Source: an uncultured Clostridia bacterium
GTDB taxonomy: Bacteria; Bacillota; Clostridia; TANB77; CAG-508
Direction of reading: 5' to 3'
DNA length: 54,532 nt
Assembly: GCA_944393565.1 (NCBI GenBank)
Contig: CALYAM010000006.1
Location: 1-54,532, forward strand
Positions 46,877 through 54,532 of the stretch are shown piece after piece. Under the pieces are notes generated by a model. It searched no databases. It was not told the DNA's origin and saw only the letters and a list, made by a program, of their open reading frames with translations. The position numbers and the translations under genes were made by a program. The stretch's first letter is position 1; each line of letters opens with the position of its first letter.

Positions 46877-49579
46877 TTGGCAGAAAATTGGTTTTGCAAA
46901 ACATTAGAAGAAACAGCCAATACATTAAAAACAGATTTAAAAAATGGACTAAAACAAGAGGAAATAAATGAACTTCAAGAACAATATGGTTACAATGAAT
47001 TAAAAGCGAAGAAAAAAAAGAGCATTATTGTTAAGTTTTTAGAACAATTTAAAGATTTTATGATAATTGTTCTTATTATTTCTGCTGTTGTGTCTGGAAT
47101 TGTTGGAGTGATAGAAGGAGAGGGAATTACAGATACTATTATTATTTTAGTTGTAATTTTAGTAAATGCGATTATTGGTGTTGCACAAGAAAATAAAGCA
47201 GAAAAATCGCTAGAAGCTTTGCAAAAATTAAGCAGTCACGCGGCAAAAGTAATTAGAAGTGGAAAGATGACGATTGTATCATCAAGAGACTTAGTGCCAG
47301 GAGATATAGTTGTATTAGAAACAGGAGACTATGTACCAGCAGATTTAAGAATAATAGAAGCAATAAATTTAAAATCGCAAGAATCAGCACTTACTGGAGA
47401 ATCTGTTCCAGTTGAAAAGACATCTGAGAAAATAGAAGATGAAAATATAGGAATCGGAGATAGAATAAATATGCTATTTTCATCTAGTTTGGTAACTTAT
47501 GGAAGAGGAAAAGGTGTAGTAGTAGAAACTGGAATGAATACGGAAGTAGGTAAAATTGCTGATATTATTAATAAATCAGAAGAAACTGAAACACCACTAC
47601 AAGTAAAGCTAAATAAATTGGGCAAAACATTGGGAATAGTTGCACTTATAATTTGTGCAGTTATATTTGGGGTAGGTTTATTATATGGAAAAGATCCTAT
47701 TCATATGTTTATGTCAGCAGTGAGTTTAGCTGTTGCTGCAATACCTGAGGGGTTACCTGCAGTATCTACAATAGTACTCGCAATTGGAGTACAAAGAATG
47801 GTTAAGAAAAATGCTATTGTTAAAAGGTTACCAGCGGTAGAAACATTAGGAAGTGCAACTGTAATATGTTCAGACAAAACTGGAACTTTAACTCAAAACA
47901 AGATGACAGTACAAAAAGTATTTTATAATTACAAACTAATAAATATAGACAATATTGAAGGAATCGACAATGAACTTAAAAAATTAATTTATACTAGCAT
48001 GCTATGCAATGATACTAAGGTAACAGAAGATGACAAACTTACAGGAGATCCAACAGAAACTGCTTTAGTAGATTTGGGCTTTAGATTAAATTTCGAACCT
48101 GCAATATATGGTATGATGCCTAGAATAGGGGAAATCCCATTTGACTCAGACAGAAAACTAATGACAACAGTAAATGAAGTGGATGGAAAATATGTAGTAT
48201 TTACTAAAGGAGGAGTAGATGAACTGCTTGCAAGATGTAAAGACTGTATAATTAATGGAAAAATAGAAAATTTAGAAGAATATAAAAAAGAAATATACAC
48301 TAGCAATGAAAAAATGGCTAAAAACGCATTAAGAGTCTTGGGAATGGCATATAAGGAACTAGAAAAAAAACCTACAAACGAAGAAATAAAAAAATTAGAA
48401 AACAATCTAACATTTATTGGAATGGTTGGAATGATTGACCCACCAAGAGAGGAAGCAAAAGAAGCAGTGGCAAAATGCAAAACAGCAGGAATTAAACCAG
48501 TAATGATTACAGGAGATCATAAAATTACAGCAACTGCAATTGCTAAAGAATTGGGAATATTAGAAAATGAAACAGAGGCAATAACAGGGCAAGAGCTTGA
48601 AGAAATGTCTGATGAAGAACTTGCTAAGAATATAAGAAACTATTCAGTCTATGCAAGAGTTTCACCAGAACACAAAGTAAGAATTGTAAGAGCATGGCAA
48701 TTAAATGGGGAAATTGTAGCAATGACAGGTGATGGAGTAAATGACGCACCAGCACTTAAAAATGCGGATATTGGATGCGCAATGGGCATGGTAGGTACAG
48801 ATGTAGCAAAAGAAGCTGCAGACGTTATACTTACAGATGATAATTTTGCAACGGTTGTTTCTGCAGTAGAAGAGGGAAGAAGAATTTATGATAATATATT
48901 AAAAGCAATACAATTCTTACTTTCTAGTAATGTAGGAGAAATTATTACTCTTTTTATAGCAATAATGGCAACACCACTAATTGCATCTGCGTTTGGAATA
49001 CAAGATATAAAAGCTCTTGAACCATTACTTCCAATTCACATATTATGGATTAATTTAGTAACAGATTCTCTACCTGCTTTAGCACTAGCATTTGATCCAG
49101 CAAACCGCAATATAATGGAACGTAAGCCTATAAAACCAGGCAAAGGAATATTTACTAAAGGAATGGCATGGAGAATAGTTTATCAAGGATTTATGATAGG
49201 TATTATTACCTTAATAGCATTTTGCGTAGGCCTTGCGACACCTGGAATAGAAGAACACATGAGAATTGAAGTTGGGCAGACAATGGCCTTTTGTGTGCTA
49301 GCACTATCACAACTTGTACATGTTTATAATGTAAGAAATAATAGTGAATCTATTTTTAAAACAGGAATTTTTAATAATACAAAATTAATATTGGCTACAA
49401 TTGCTTCGGGAATACTTATGCTTGTTATTTTATTAGTTCCTCAATTAAGAAATATATTTAGTATTGTTGCATTACCAGTTCAAAATATATTAGAAGTAAT
49501 TTTACTAGTACTATCGCCAATTTTGGTAGTAGAATTATTTAAGCTATTTAAAATTAATACAGGGAAGGAAGAAAAGTAA
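46877..49579 (+). CDS. P2-type cation-transporting ATPase, probable Mn2+/Ca2+ exporter
   Basis: A 900-residue P2A ATPase: cation ATPase N-terminal domain, TGES near residue 172, DKTGTLT with Asp333, [13 protein letters not shown] near residue 618, and ten membrane helices. Ion-site motifs are PEGLP in M4 and [16 protein letters not shown] in M6, the SERCA/PMCA pattern. Although such pumps are usually annotated as Ca2+ exporters, the Mn2+ riboswitch upstream argues for Mn2+ efflux, as proposed for other riboswitch-controlled P-type ATPases. TTG start with GGAGGGAG upstream. A terminator follows. Confidence 0.9.
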   Translation: MAENWFCKTLEETANTLKTDLKNGLKQEEINELQEQYGYNELKAKKKKSIIVKFLEQFKDFMIIVLIISAVVSGIVGVIEGEGITDTIIILVVILVNAIIGVAQENKAEKSLEALQKLSSHAAKVIRSGKMTIVSSRDLVPGDIVVLETGDYVPADLRIIEAINLKSQESALTGESVPVEKTSEKIEDENIGIGDRINMLFSSSLVTYGRGKGVVVETGMNTEVGKIADIINKSEETETPLQVKLNKLGKTLGIVALIICAVIFGVGLLYGKDPIHMFMSAVSLAVAAIPEGLPAVSTIVLAIGVQRMVKKNAIVKRLPAVETLGSATVICSDKTGTLTQNKMTVQKVFYNYKLINIDNIEGIDNELKKLIYTSMLCNDTKVTEDDKLTGDPTETALVDLGFRLNFEPAIYGMMPRIGEIPFDSDRKLMTTVNEVDGKYVVFTKGGVDELLARCKDCIINGKIENLEEYKKEIYTSNEKMAKNALRVLGMAYKELEKKPTNEEIKKLENNLTFIGMVGMIDPPREEAKEAVAKCKTAGIKPVMITGDHKITATAIAKELGILENETEAITGQELEEMSDEELAKNIRNYSVYARVSPEHKVRIVRAWQLNGEIVAMTGDGVNDAPALKNADIGCAMGMVGTDVAKEAADVILTDDNFATVVSAVEEGRRIYDNILKAIQFLLSSNVGEIITLFIAIMATPLIASAFGIQDIKALEPLLPIHILWINLVTDSLPALALAFDPANRNIMERKPIKPGKGIFTKGMAWRIVYQGFMIGIITLIAFCVGLATPGIEEHMRIEVGQTMAFCVLALSQLVHVYNVRNNSESIFKTGIFNNTKLILATIASGILMLVILLVPQLRNIFSIVALPVQNILEVILLVLSPILVVELFKLFKINTGKEEK

Positions 49580-49587
49580 GCAGATGA

Positions 49588-49634
49588 AAGAGAAGATTGT
49601 ATAGATATTATAATCTATTGTATGCTTCTCTTTT
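49588..49634 (+). terminator. Terminator after the P2-type ATPase
   Basis: AAGAGAAG (49588-49595) pairs with CTTCTCTT (49625-49632), with TATAGA/TCTAT pairing inside and T following. Confidence 0.6.
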
Positions 49635-49694
49635 ATTTAGCAATTTATGTAGCAAAAAGACGAAAAATGGAATATAATAAAAAAGGTGAAGCAT

Positions 49695-50588
49695 ATGGAA
49701 ATTGAAATTATAAAAACAAAACCTAAAAAAGTGAATTTTTTTACTATTATATTTGTTTGCTTAGTTTTAGGTGCAATTATATATGGAGTTATAAGGAGTT
49801 TTCAGGCAGAATCAAAAGAAACAATTTCAAAAGAGATTACAAATAACGAAGTAAATGATGATGTTACAGAAGTAAACACCAACACGATAGAAGAACAAAA
49901 GACATCTTTGATAAAAATTCCAATAATAGATGAAGTAGCTTCAGAAAAGATAAATAATATATATAAATCAGAAATTAAAAGAGCATTTTTAACATTTGAT
50001 GATGGACCATCACCAAATGTAACACCTTTAATTTTAGATGTTTTAAAAGAAAATGGAATCAAGGCAACTTTTTTTATGCTAGGGAATAGAGTAGACACAT
50101 ATCCCAAAATTGCAAAAAGGGTTTACGAAGAAGGGCATTATATAGGAAATCATGGTTATTATCACATATATTCTAAAATATATGAAACACCACAGAGCGT
50201 TTTAACTGAGTATGAACAATGCGAGTATGCGATAAGAACTGCAATAGAACAGCCAGAATATACGTCAAGATTGTTTAGATTTCCAGGAGGGCTGGCTGGA
50301 GGACCATATGCAGAAATAAAAAAACAAGCTACTGAAATTCTAAAGCAAAACAATATTGCACATGTAGATTGGAATTGCTTAACGCAAGATTCTGCGGGGA
50401 AATATACAAAAGAGCAATTACTACAAAACTTGAAAGACACTGCATATGGAAAAAACAGCATAGTAATTTTAATGCATGATGCAGGAGATAAAATTTTAAC
50501 TTATGAAATGTTACAAGATGCAATTAACTATTTAAGAGAAGAAGGCTATATTTTTTGCAGTTTTTATGACATTATGAGTTTTAAATAA
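49695..50588 (+). CDS. Polysaccharide deacetylase (NodB domain)
   Basis: 297 residues from ATG 49695, which has AAAGGTGA upstream; a GTG at 49686 is the poorer start. One N-terminal membrane helix (about residues 15-35) is followed by a Ser/Thr/Glu linker. The NodB domain begins near residue 98: LTFDDGPSPNVT (catalytic and metal Asp), GNHGYYH (metal His residues), RFPGG and LMHDAG. It probably deacetylates peptidoglycan or another cell-wall glycan outside the membrane. Convergent with ylbJ. Confidence 0.9.
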   Translation: MEIEIIKTKPKKVNFFTIIFVCLVLGAIIYGVIRSFQAESKETISKEITNNEVNDDVTEVNTNTIEEQKTSLIKIPIIDEVASEKINNIYKSEIKRAFLTFDDGPSPNVTPLILDVLKENGIKATFFMLGNRVDTYPKIAKRVYEEGHYIGNHGYYHIYSKIYETPQSVLTEYEQCEYAIRTAIEQPEYTSRLFRFPGGLAGGPYAEIKKQATEILKQNNIAHVDWNCLTQDSAGKYTKEQLLQNLKDTAYGKNSIVILMHDAGDKILTYEMLQDAINYLREEGYIFCSFYDIMSFK

Positions 50589-50589
50589 C

Positions 50590-51765
50590 CTATTTACTAT
50601 TTATTAATTTTTTAAAGTTATAGACTAGGAATGTAAACAATAAAACAACTAAAATTAACAAGCCTAAAGAGCTAAAGGAATTATTTTGCAAAGAAATTTG
50701 TAAAGACGTTTGAACTATATCTAAATTAAAAAAATCTGTAATATTAAGTAATATGTAAGTATAAAAAGTTGCAAAACATGCTTGAAGCATTTTACCATAG
50801 AAATATGATTTAATTGAAATATCGCTTTTTGAAATTACACTAAATACCTGAAGCAAAACTGATATTCCGCCAAAACCTAGGAGAAAGCTGCAAAATAGAA
50901 TATTTTGAGATAATATTTTCGAATGAATAATAGATATTTCGCTTACACCATTTGTGAGTTCTAAAAGTCCAGAAATAAAAGCAGAAGCGAAGCTTTCCTT
51001 TATACCAATCAGTTTAAACAATGCCACTAGGGGCAGACTAACAAGTTTTAATAATTGGCTCTGCTTTAAAATTGCAATTATCACAGAAAATATAACAATG
51101 AAGCCTCCAATTAATAAAATGGTATGTATTGAATTCATAATGCTATTTGCAAGTGCTTCTCCTAGGCTTGAAAACTTGATGTTTTGATTATACAGTATTT
51201 TTTTTGAAGAATTCTTATAATAATTGGCAGTTTGATTATTTTTCCAAAATCTAAAACAAATTCCTACACTTAAAGTTGCTAAAACATGTGTAATAAATAG
51301 TAAAATACCTGTTCTTAAATCACCAAATAAGCTTATGCCGACAGTCCCTATAATAAAGAGAGGACCGGAATTGTTTGTGAATGCTATAAGTCTTTCTCCT
51401 TCTTCTTTAGTACATATTCCTTCTTTTCTGAAATTTGCTACAATTTTAGCTCCAGTAGGGTAGCCACTTATAATTCCCATAATTAACGGGAATGCACCTT
51501 CGCCAGGAACATGAAAAACAGGTCTCATTATTTTGCTTAAGAGCTTTCCTACAATGGAAACAACACAAGTATGGCTCAATAGCTCTGTGGCAATAAAGAA
51601 AGGAAGAAGAGTTGGAACAACATTATTAGCCCAAAGCTGTAAACCGGCTTTTGTACTATCAAGATTTGTTTTAGAAAATACGATTAAACATATTAAAAAT
51701 GTACAAAACAAAAAAGGTAAAATTGCATGTTTTAATTTTATAACAACACATTTAAAACCTTTCAT
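50590..51765 (-). CDS. ylbJ: YlbJ-like integral membrane protein
   Basis: 391 residues with about ten membrane helices and two Gate-type repeats: GLQLWANNVVPTLLPFF with PLIMGIISGYPTGAKI, and GGFIVIFSVIIAIL. This matches YlbJ, needed for spore cortex formation in Bacillus subtilis, which supports a spore-forming or ex-spore-forming Clostridia lineage. The ATG follows GGAAGAG. Its stop lies one base from the deacetylase stop on the other strand. Confidence 0.85.
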   Translation of the reverse strand: MKGFKCVVIKLKHAILPFLFCTFLICLIVFSKTNLDSTKAGLQLWANNVVPTLLPFFIATELLSHTCVVSIVGKLLSKIMRPVFHVPGEGAFPLIMGIISGYPTGAKIVANFRKEGICTKEEGERLIAFTNNSGPLFIIGTVGISLFGDLRTGILLFITHVLATLSVGICFRFWKNNQTANYYKNSSKKILYNQNIKFSSLGEALANSIMNSIHTILLIGGFIVIFSVIIAILKQSQLLKLVSLPLVALFKLIGIKESFASAFISGLLELTNGVSEISIIHSKILSQNILFCSFLLGFGGISVLLQVFSVISKSDISIKSYFYGKMLQACFATFYTYILLNITDFFNLDIVQTSLQISLQNNSFSSLGLLILVVLLFTFLVYNFKKLINSK

Positions 51766-51869
51766 AAACCACTCTTCCTAATAGAACTTATTTCTATTTT
51801 AATAATATTAAAACAAGTTTAGTATTATAACTATAATTATAAATTATATACAAAAAACAATTTAACCAC

Positions 51870-51899
51870 TTGACAATTAAGTTGTATTTGTGTTAATAT
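51870..51899 (+). promoter_or_regulatory. Promoter of tRNA-Leu
   Basis: TTGACA (51870-51875), 18-base spacer, TAATAT (51894-51899). Confidence 0.65.
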
Positions 51900-51916
51900 A
51901 ATATTTGTTATAAGAT

Positions 51917-51999
51917 GCGGTTGTGGCGGAACTGGCAGACGCGCTAGACTTAGGATCTAGTGGGAAACCGTGGGGGTTCAAGTCCTCTCAACCGCACCA
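51917..51999 (+). tRNA. tRNA-Leu(TAG)
   Basis: The acceptor GCGGTTG pairs with CAACCGC, followed by A and an encoded CCA. The anticodon stem CTAGA/TCTAG encloses CTTAGGA with anticodon TAG (51951-51953). A long class II variable arm, TGGGAAACCGTGGG, is present. Confidence 0.96.
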
Positions 52000-52004
52000 A
52001 ATTT

Positions 52005-52031
52005 AAAAGCTAACTTTGTTAGTTTTTTTTT
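52005..52031 (+). terminator. Terminator of tRNA-Leu
   Basis: CTAAC (52010-52014) pairs with GTTAG (52018-52022), with A/T extension, and nine T follow. Confidence 0.7.
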
Positions 52032-52085
52032 GTATATTTTTGAGAAAATTAGAAAAATTTAAAAATATAAAATAAGGAGACAAAA

Positions 52086-53436
52086 ATGATAAAAAAGAAT
52101 GACATATATAAAGTTACAATTATAGATCAAGGCAAAGAACGGAGAAGGAATTGCGAAGATAGACAATATGACTATATTTATAGACGGCGCTATAAAAGGA
52201 GAAAAAGCTAAAATATTAATTGTTAAAGTCCTTTCAAATTATGCTTACGGGAAGTTACTAGAAATTATCGAAAAATCAGACATGAGAGAAAATGTGGATT
52301 GTGCGACTTACCAAAGGTGTGGAGGATGCAATTTAAGACACATGAAGTATGAGGAAACTTTAAAATTAAAAGAAAATATAGTTAAAACATGTTTTTACAA
52401 GGCTTTAAATGAAGACATTGCCATACAGGAGTGTATAGGAATGGAAAATCCAATTGGCTACAGAAATAAATTAGTTTATCCTGTGAGGGTCAATAAGGAT
52501 GGAAAAATTATTATGGGAGTATTCGCAAAAAGAAGTCATAACATAATAGAAACAAACAGATGCTTTTTGCAAAATAGCAAAAATGAAGAAATTGCCAACT
52601 ACACACTTAAACTCTTAAGACACTACGATGTTTTGGCATATGATGAGGAAAATAAAACAGGCTCTATATGTCATATTATGATTAGAAATGGTTACAGAAC
52701 AGGAGAAGTAATGCTTGTCATAGTATCTAAGACAAATTGTATACCAAATGAAAAAAAAATTGTAGATGACATAAGAAATACATATCCAGAGGTAAAAACA
52801 ATTATAAAAAATATTAATGAAAAAGAAACAAATGTAATATTAGGAGATACGAACGTAGTACTATACGGACGTGGCTATATTTATGATATAATAGAAAAAT
52901 ATAAATTTAAAATATCTCCACTATCATTTTATCAAATTAATCCTATTCAAACAGAGATACTCTACAAAAAAGCTATTGAATTTTCTGGACTAACTGGAAA
53001 TGAAGTTGTATTTGATTTGTATTGTGGTGTTGGCACTATTGGAATACTTGCAACTAAAAAGGCTAAAAAGGTATATGGAATTGAAACAGTAAAGCAAGCA
53101 ATAGACGATGCAAAAGAAAATGCAAAAAATAATAATATAAAAAATATTGAATTTATAATGGGAGATGTAGAAAATGTTTTACCAAATCTAGTAAAGAAAG
53201 ATGAAGCAGACGTAGTATTTATAGATCCACCAAGAAAAGGATGTGATAGAAAAACAATAGAGACATTGCTTAATATGAAACCAAGGAAACTCGTTTATGT
53301 AAGTTGTAATCCAGCAACACTAGCAAGAGATGTATCGATTCTAAAACAGTTCTACGATATAAAGAAGATTCAGCCTGTAGATATGTTTCCATTTACAAGT
53401 CATGTGGAGTGCGTATCGTTGCTATGTTTGAAATAA
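52086..53436 (+). CDS. 23S rRNA (uracil-5-)-methyltransferase RumA/RlmD type, interrupted at CGG
   Basis: AAGGAG precedes ATG 52086. The zero frame reads MIKKNDIYKVTIIDQGKE and meets CGG at 52140-52142 (codon 19). Skipping C gives GEGIAKIDNMTIFIDGAIKG, the TRAM domain. Iron-sulfur cysteines (CATYQRCGGC) follow, then the methyltransferase domain with VFDLYCGVGTIGI, FIDPPRKGCD, and the catalytic Cys in YVSCNPATLARD. The joined product is 449 residues, normal for the family. An internal ATG at 52168 would remove most of the TRAM domain. It methylates U in 23S rRNA, or tRNA if a TrmA variant. Confidence 0.9.
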
Positions 53437-53727
53437 AACTCAAAACTGCTGAAATTGATAGGGTTACAGAACTTTTATAAAAAAATTAAAAAAAGTTAAA
53501 AAATAGTCAAAATTTTTGAAAAAAATTACTTTAATATTAGAGGAGGCGCAAGGAAACATGAAGAAAGAAAATTGAAAAAATACGCAAAAACATAGAGCCA
53601 GTGAGGAAAGAAAGCAGCCATATCTACCGTATCTATACGAGGTATATCGTAGATATATAGTGAACATATAAAAAATGCTTAAATATTAGAGATTAGAAAT
53701 AAAATTATAAAAAAGAGGAAAAACTCT
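53437..53727 (+). other. Gene-free stretch with a possible gene remnant
   Basis: No credible gene. GAGGAGG at 53541-53547 precedes ATGAAGAAAGAAAATTGA, a five-codon frame. A different frame from about 53578 reads KIRKNIEPVRKESSHIYRIY and stops at 53658. This looks like a decayed N-terminus, but I cannot place the family. ATATCTAC (near 53620) and GTAGATAT (near 53650) form an imperfect inverted repeat. Confidence 0.35.
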
Positions 53728-53763
53728 AAATAAAGTACTTTGGTAAGTGCTTTATTTTTTTTA
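53728..53763 (+). terminator. Terminator upstream of abiE
   Basis: AAATAAAGTACTT (53728-53740) pairs with AAGTGCTTTATTT (53745-53757) with one G-T pair, followed by TTTTTT. Confidence 0.8.
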
Positions 53764-53782
53764 AAAAATTTATAAGAAATAC

Positions 53783-53832
53783 TTGCCGTTTTCATTCGTA
53801 AATGATACAATATTTACGAATGAAAACGGCAA
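53783..53832 (+). promoter_or_regulatory. abiE promoter embedded in a perfect 21-bp inverted repeat
   Basis: The arm at 53783-53803 (TTGCCGTTTTCATTCGTAAA plus T) is the exact reverse complement of 53812-53832, with eight bases between. The -35 TTGCCG (53783-53788) starts the left arm. The -10 TACAAT (53806-53811) fills the centre, 17 bases apart. AAGGAG and the abiEi ATG follow at once. AbiEi antitoxins are known to repress their own promoter through inverted repeats, so this is the probable operator. Confidence 0.8.
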
Positions 53833-53842
53833 AGGAGAAATA

Positions 53843-54439
53843 ATGATGGATGATATACAAAAGGTAGAAAAATTATTAAAAAAGAATAATGGAGTAATTG
53901 AAACATACCAAGTAGAAGATCTAGGGATTAACAATAAGGTTTTAACAAGAATGCTAGAAAGAGGCTTAATAGAAAGAATAGCAAGAGGAACATATATAGG
54001 TGCAGATACTTTTGAAGATGAATACTTTATTACTCAAGCAATTTGTAAAAAAGGGATATTCTCTCATGAAACAGCTTTGTATTTTCATGATTTATGCGAT
54101 AGAACACCTATAAGATATCAATTAACAATACCAAGTTACTATAATACAAAGCTATTAAAAGATAAAAATTATCAATTTTTCTATTTAAAAGATGAACTAT
54201 ATGAAATTGGAATCATAGAAATGAAAACACCATATGGAAATAAAGTAAAAGTTTATGATTTAGAAAGAACAATATGTGACATTATAAGAAATAAAAAGAA
54301 AATTGAAATAGCTTTATTTGCTGATAGCATGAAAAGATATGCTGATAGAAAAGATAGAAATTCTATTAAATTGCATAAATATGCAAAAATATTTAATATT
54401 GAAGATGAACTAAGAAAATATCTGGAGGTTTTGCTATGA
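53843..54439 (+). CDS. abiEi: AbiEi-type antitoxin/transcriptional regulator
   Basis: 198 residues from ATG 53843, preceded by AAGGAG. The N-terminal winged-helix domain has VIETYQVEDLGINNKVLTRM and LIERIARGTYIG. The rest is the AbiEi C-terminal domain (GIFSHETALYFHDLCDRTP; VYDLERTICDIIRNKKKI). In type IV toxin-antitoxin abortive-infection systems this protein neutralises the AbiEii nucleotidyltransferase and autoregulates. It overlaps the next gene by ATGA. Confidence 0.88.
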   Translation: MMDDIQKVEKLLKKNNGVIETYQVEDLGINNKVLTRMLERGLIERIARGTYIGADTFEDEYFITQAICKKGIFSHETALYFHDLCDRTPIRYQLTIPSYYNTKLLKDKNYQFFYLKDELYEIGIIEMKTPYGNKVKVYDLERTICDIIRNKKKIEIALFADSMKRYADRKDRNSIKLHKYAKIFNIEDELRKYLEVLL

Positions 54440-54532
54440 TAGCTAAAAATAGAGAACAACTAAAAGCATGGATAAAAAATATGTCAGCGAAAGTTGATGT
54501 GAATGAAAATATCATTTTACAAAACTATATGC
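54436..54532 (+). CDS. abiEii: AbiEii-type nucleotidyltransferase toxin, truncated by the window end
   Basis: Starts at ATG 54436, overlapping the antitoxin stop, with GGAGG upstream. The 32 visible residues (MIAKNREQLKAWIKNMSAKV, then ENIILQNYM) match the N-terminal helix of AbiEii toxins. The catalytic nucleotidyltransferase motif lies beyond the window, so activity cannot be judged. Confidence 0.75.
   Translation, partial: MIAKNREQLKAWIKNMSAKVDVNENIILQNYM

Overview
The window is AT-rich (roughly 30% G+C by eye) and dense with short intergenic gaps. It carries a Clostridia-type core gene set: ppdK, thrS with a T-box leader, the rimP-nusA-rnpM-L7Ae-infB-rbfA-nrnA-truB cluster, rpsO-pnp, cmk-plsC, typA, ftsY, pgsA, ligA, efp with its usual zinc-ribbon neighbour, ssrA, and ylbJ. 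This points to an anaerobic low-GC Bacillota (Clostridia-like, probably from a gut or host-associated lineage). The sequence alone does not name the species.

Layout. 1-4 kb: tRNA-Asn, two small membrane proteins, an MgtA-type P-type ATPase. 4-11 kb: ppdK, thrS, a PIN-PhoH (PhoH2) gene. 11-21 kb: translation and RNA cluster. 21-28 kb: two glycosyltransferases, a P-loop/Asp23 fusion, cmk, plsC, typA. 28-36 kb: trmR, a RelA/SpoT-domain gene, a U32 (TrhP-like) gene, ftsY, UPF0182, pgsA. 36-44 kb: ligA, yqeG, prepilin peptidase, pepP, efp, an M23 peptidase, tRNA-Trp, tmRNA. 44-47 kb: a 57-residue protein with 12 cysteines, then a diversity-generating-retroelement (DGR) type target protein with a C-terminal variable region. 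47-54.5 kb: a Mn2+ (yybP-ykoY) riboswitch with its P2-type ATPase, a deacetylase, ylbJ, tRNA-Leu, an RlmD/RumA-type methyltransferase, and an AbiE toxin-antitoxin pair cut by the window end.

The most striking observation concerns the codon CGG. Seven conserved genes (truB, a RelA/SpoT-domain gene, pgsA, ligA twice, pepP, an M23 peptidase, rumA) each appear broken by a one-base frameshift. At all eight breakpoints the zero-frame codon is CGG, and skipping its C so that the next codon is GGN (Gly) restores the conserved protein exactly. I found no other in-frame CGG in any AT-rich gene of the window. This suggests that CGG is unassigned or unreadable here and directs a +1 frameshift (CGGN read as Gly). 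The only in-frame CGG codons not at a break lie in four GC-richer, foreign-looking genes: PhoH2 and three proteins of 57-70 residues.

Several neighbours bear on decoding: trmR and the U32 protein (wobble-uridine hydroxylation and methylation), TruB and tmRNA. No tRNA-Arg lies in the window, so whether a tRNA-Arg(CCG) exists must be settled in the rest of the genome.
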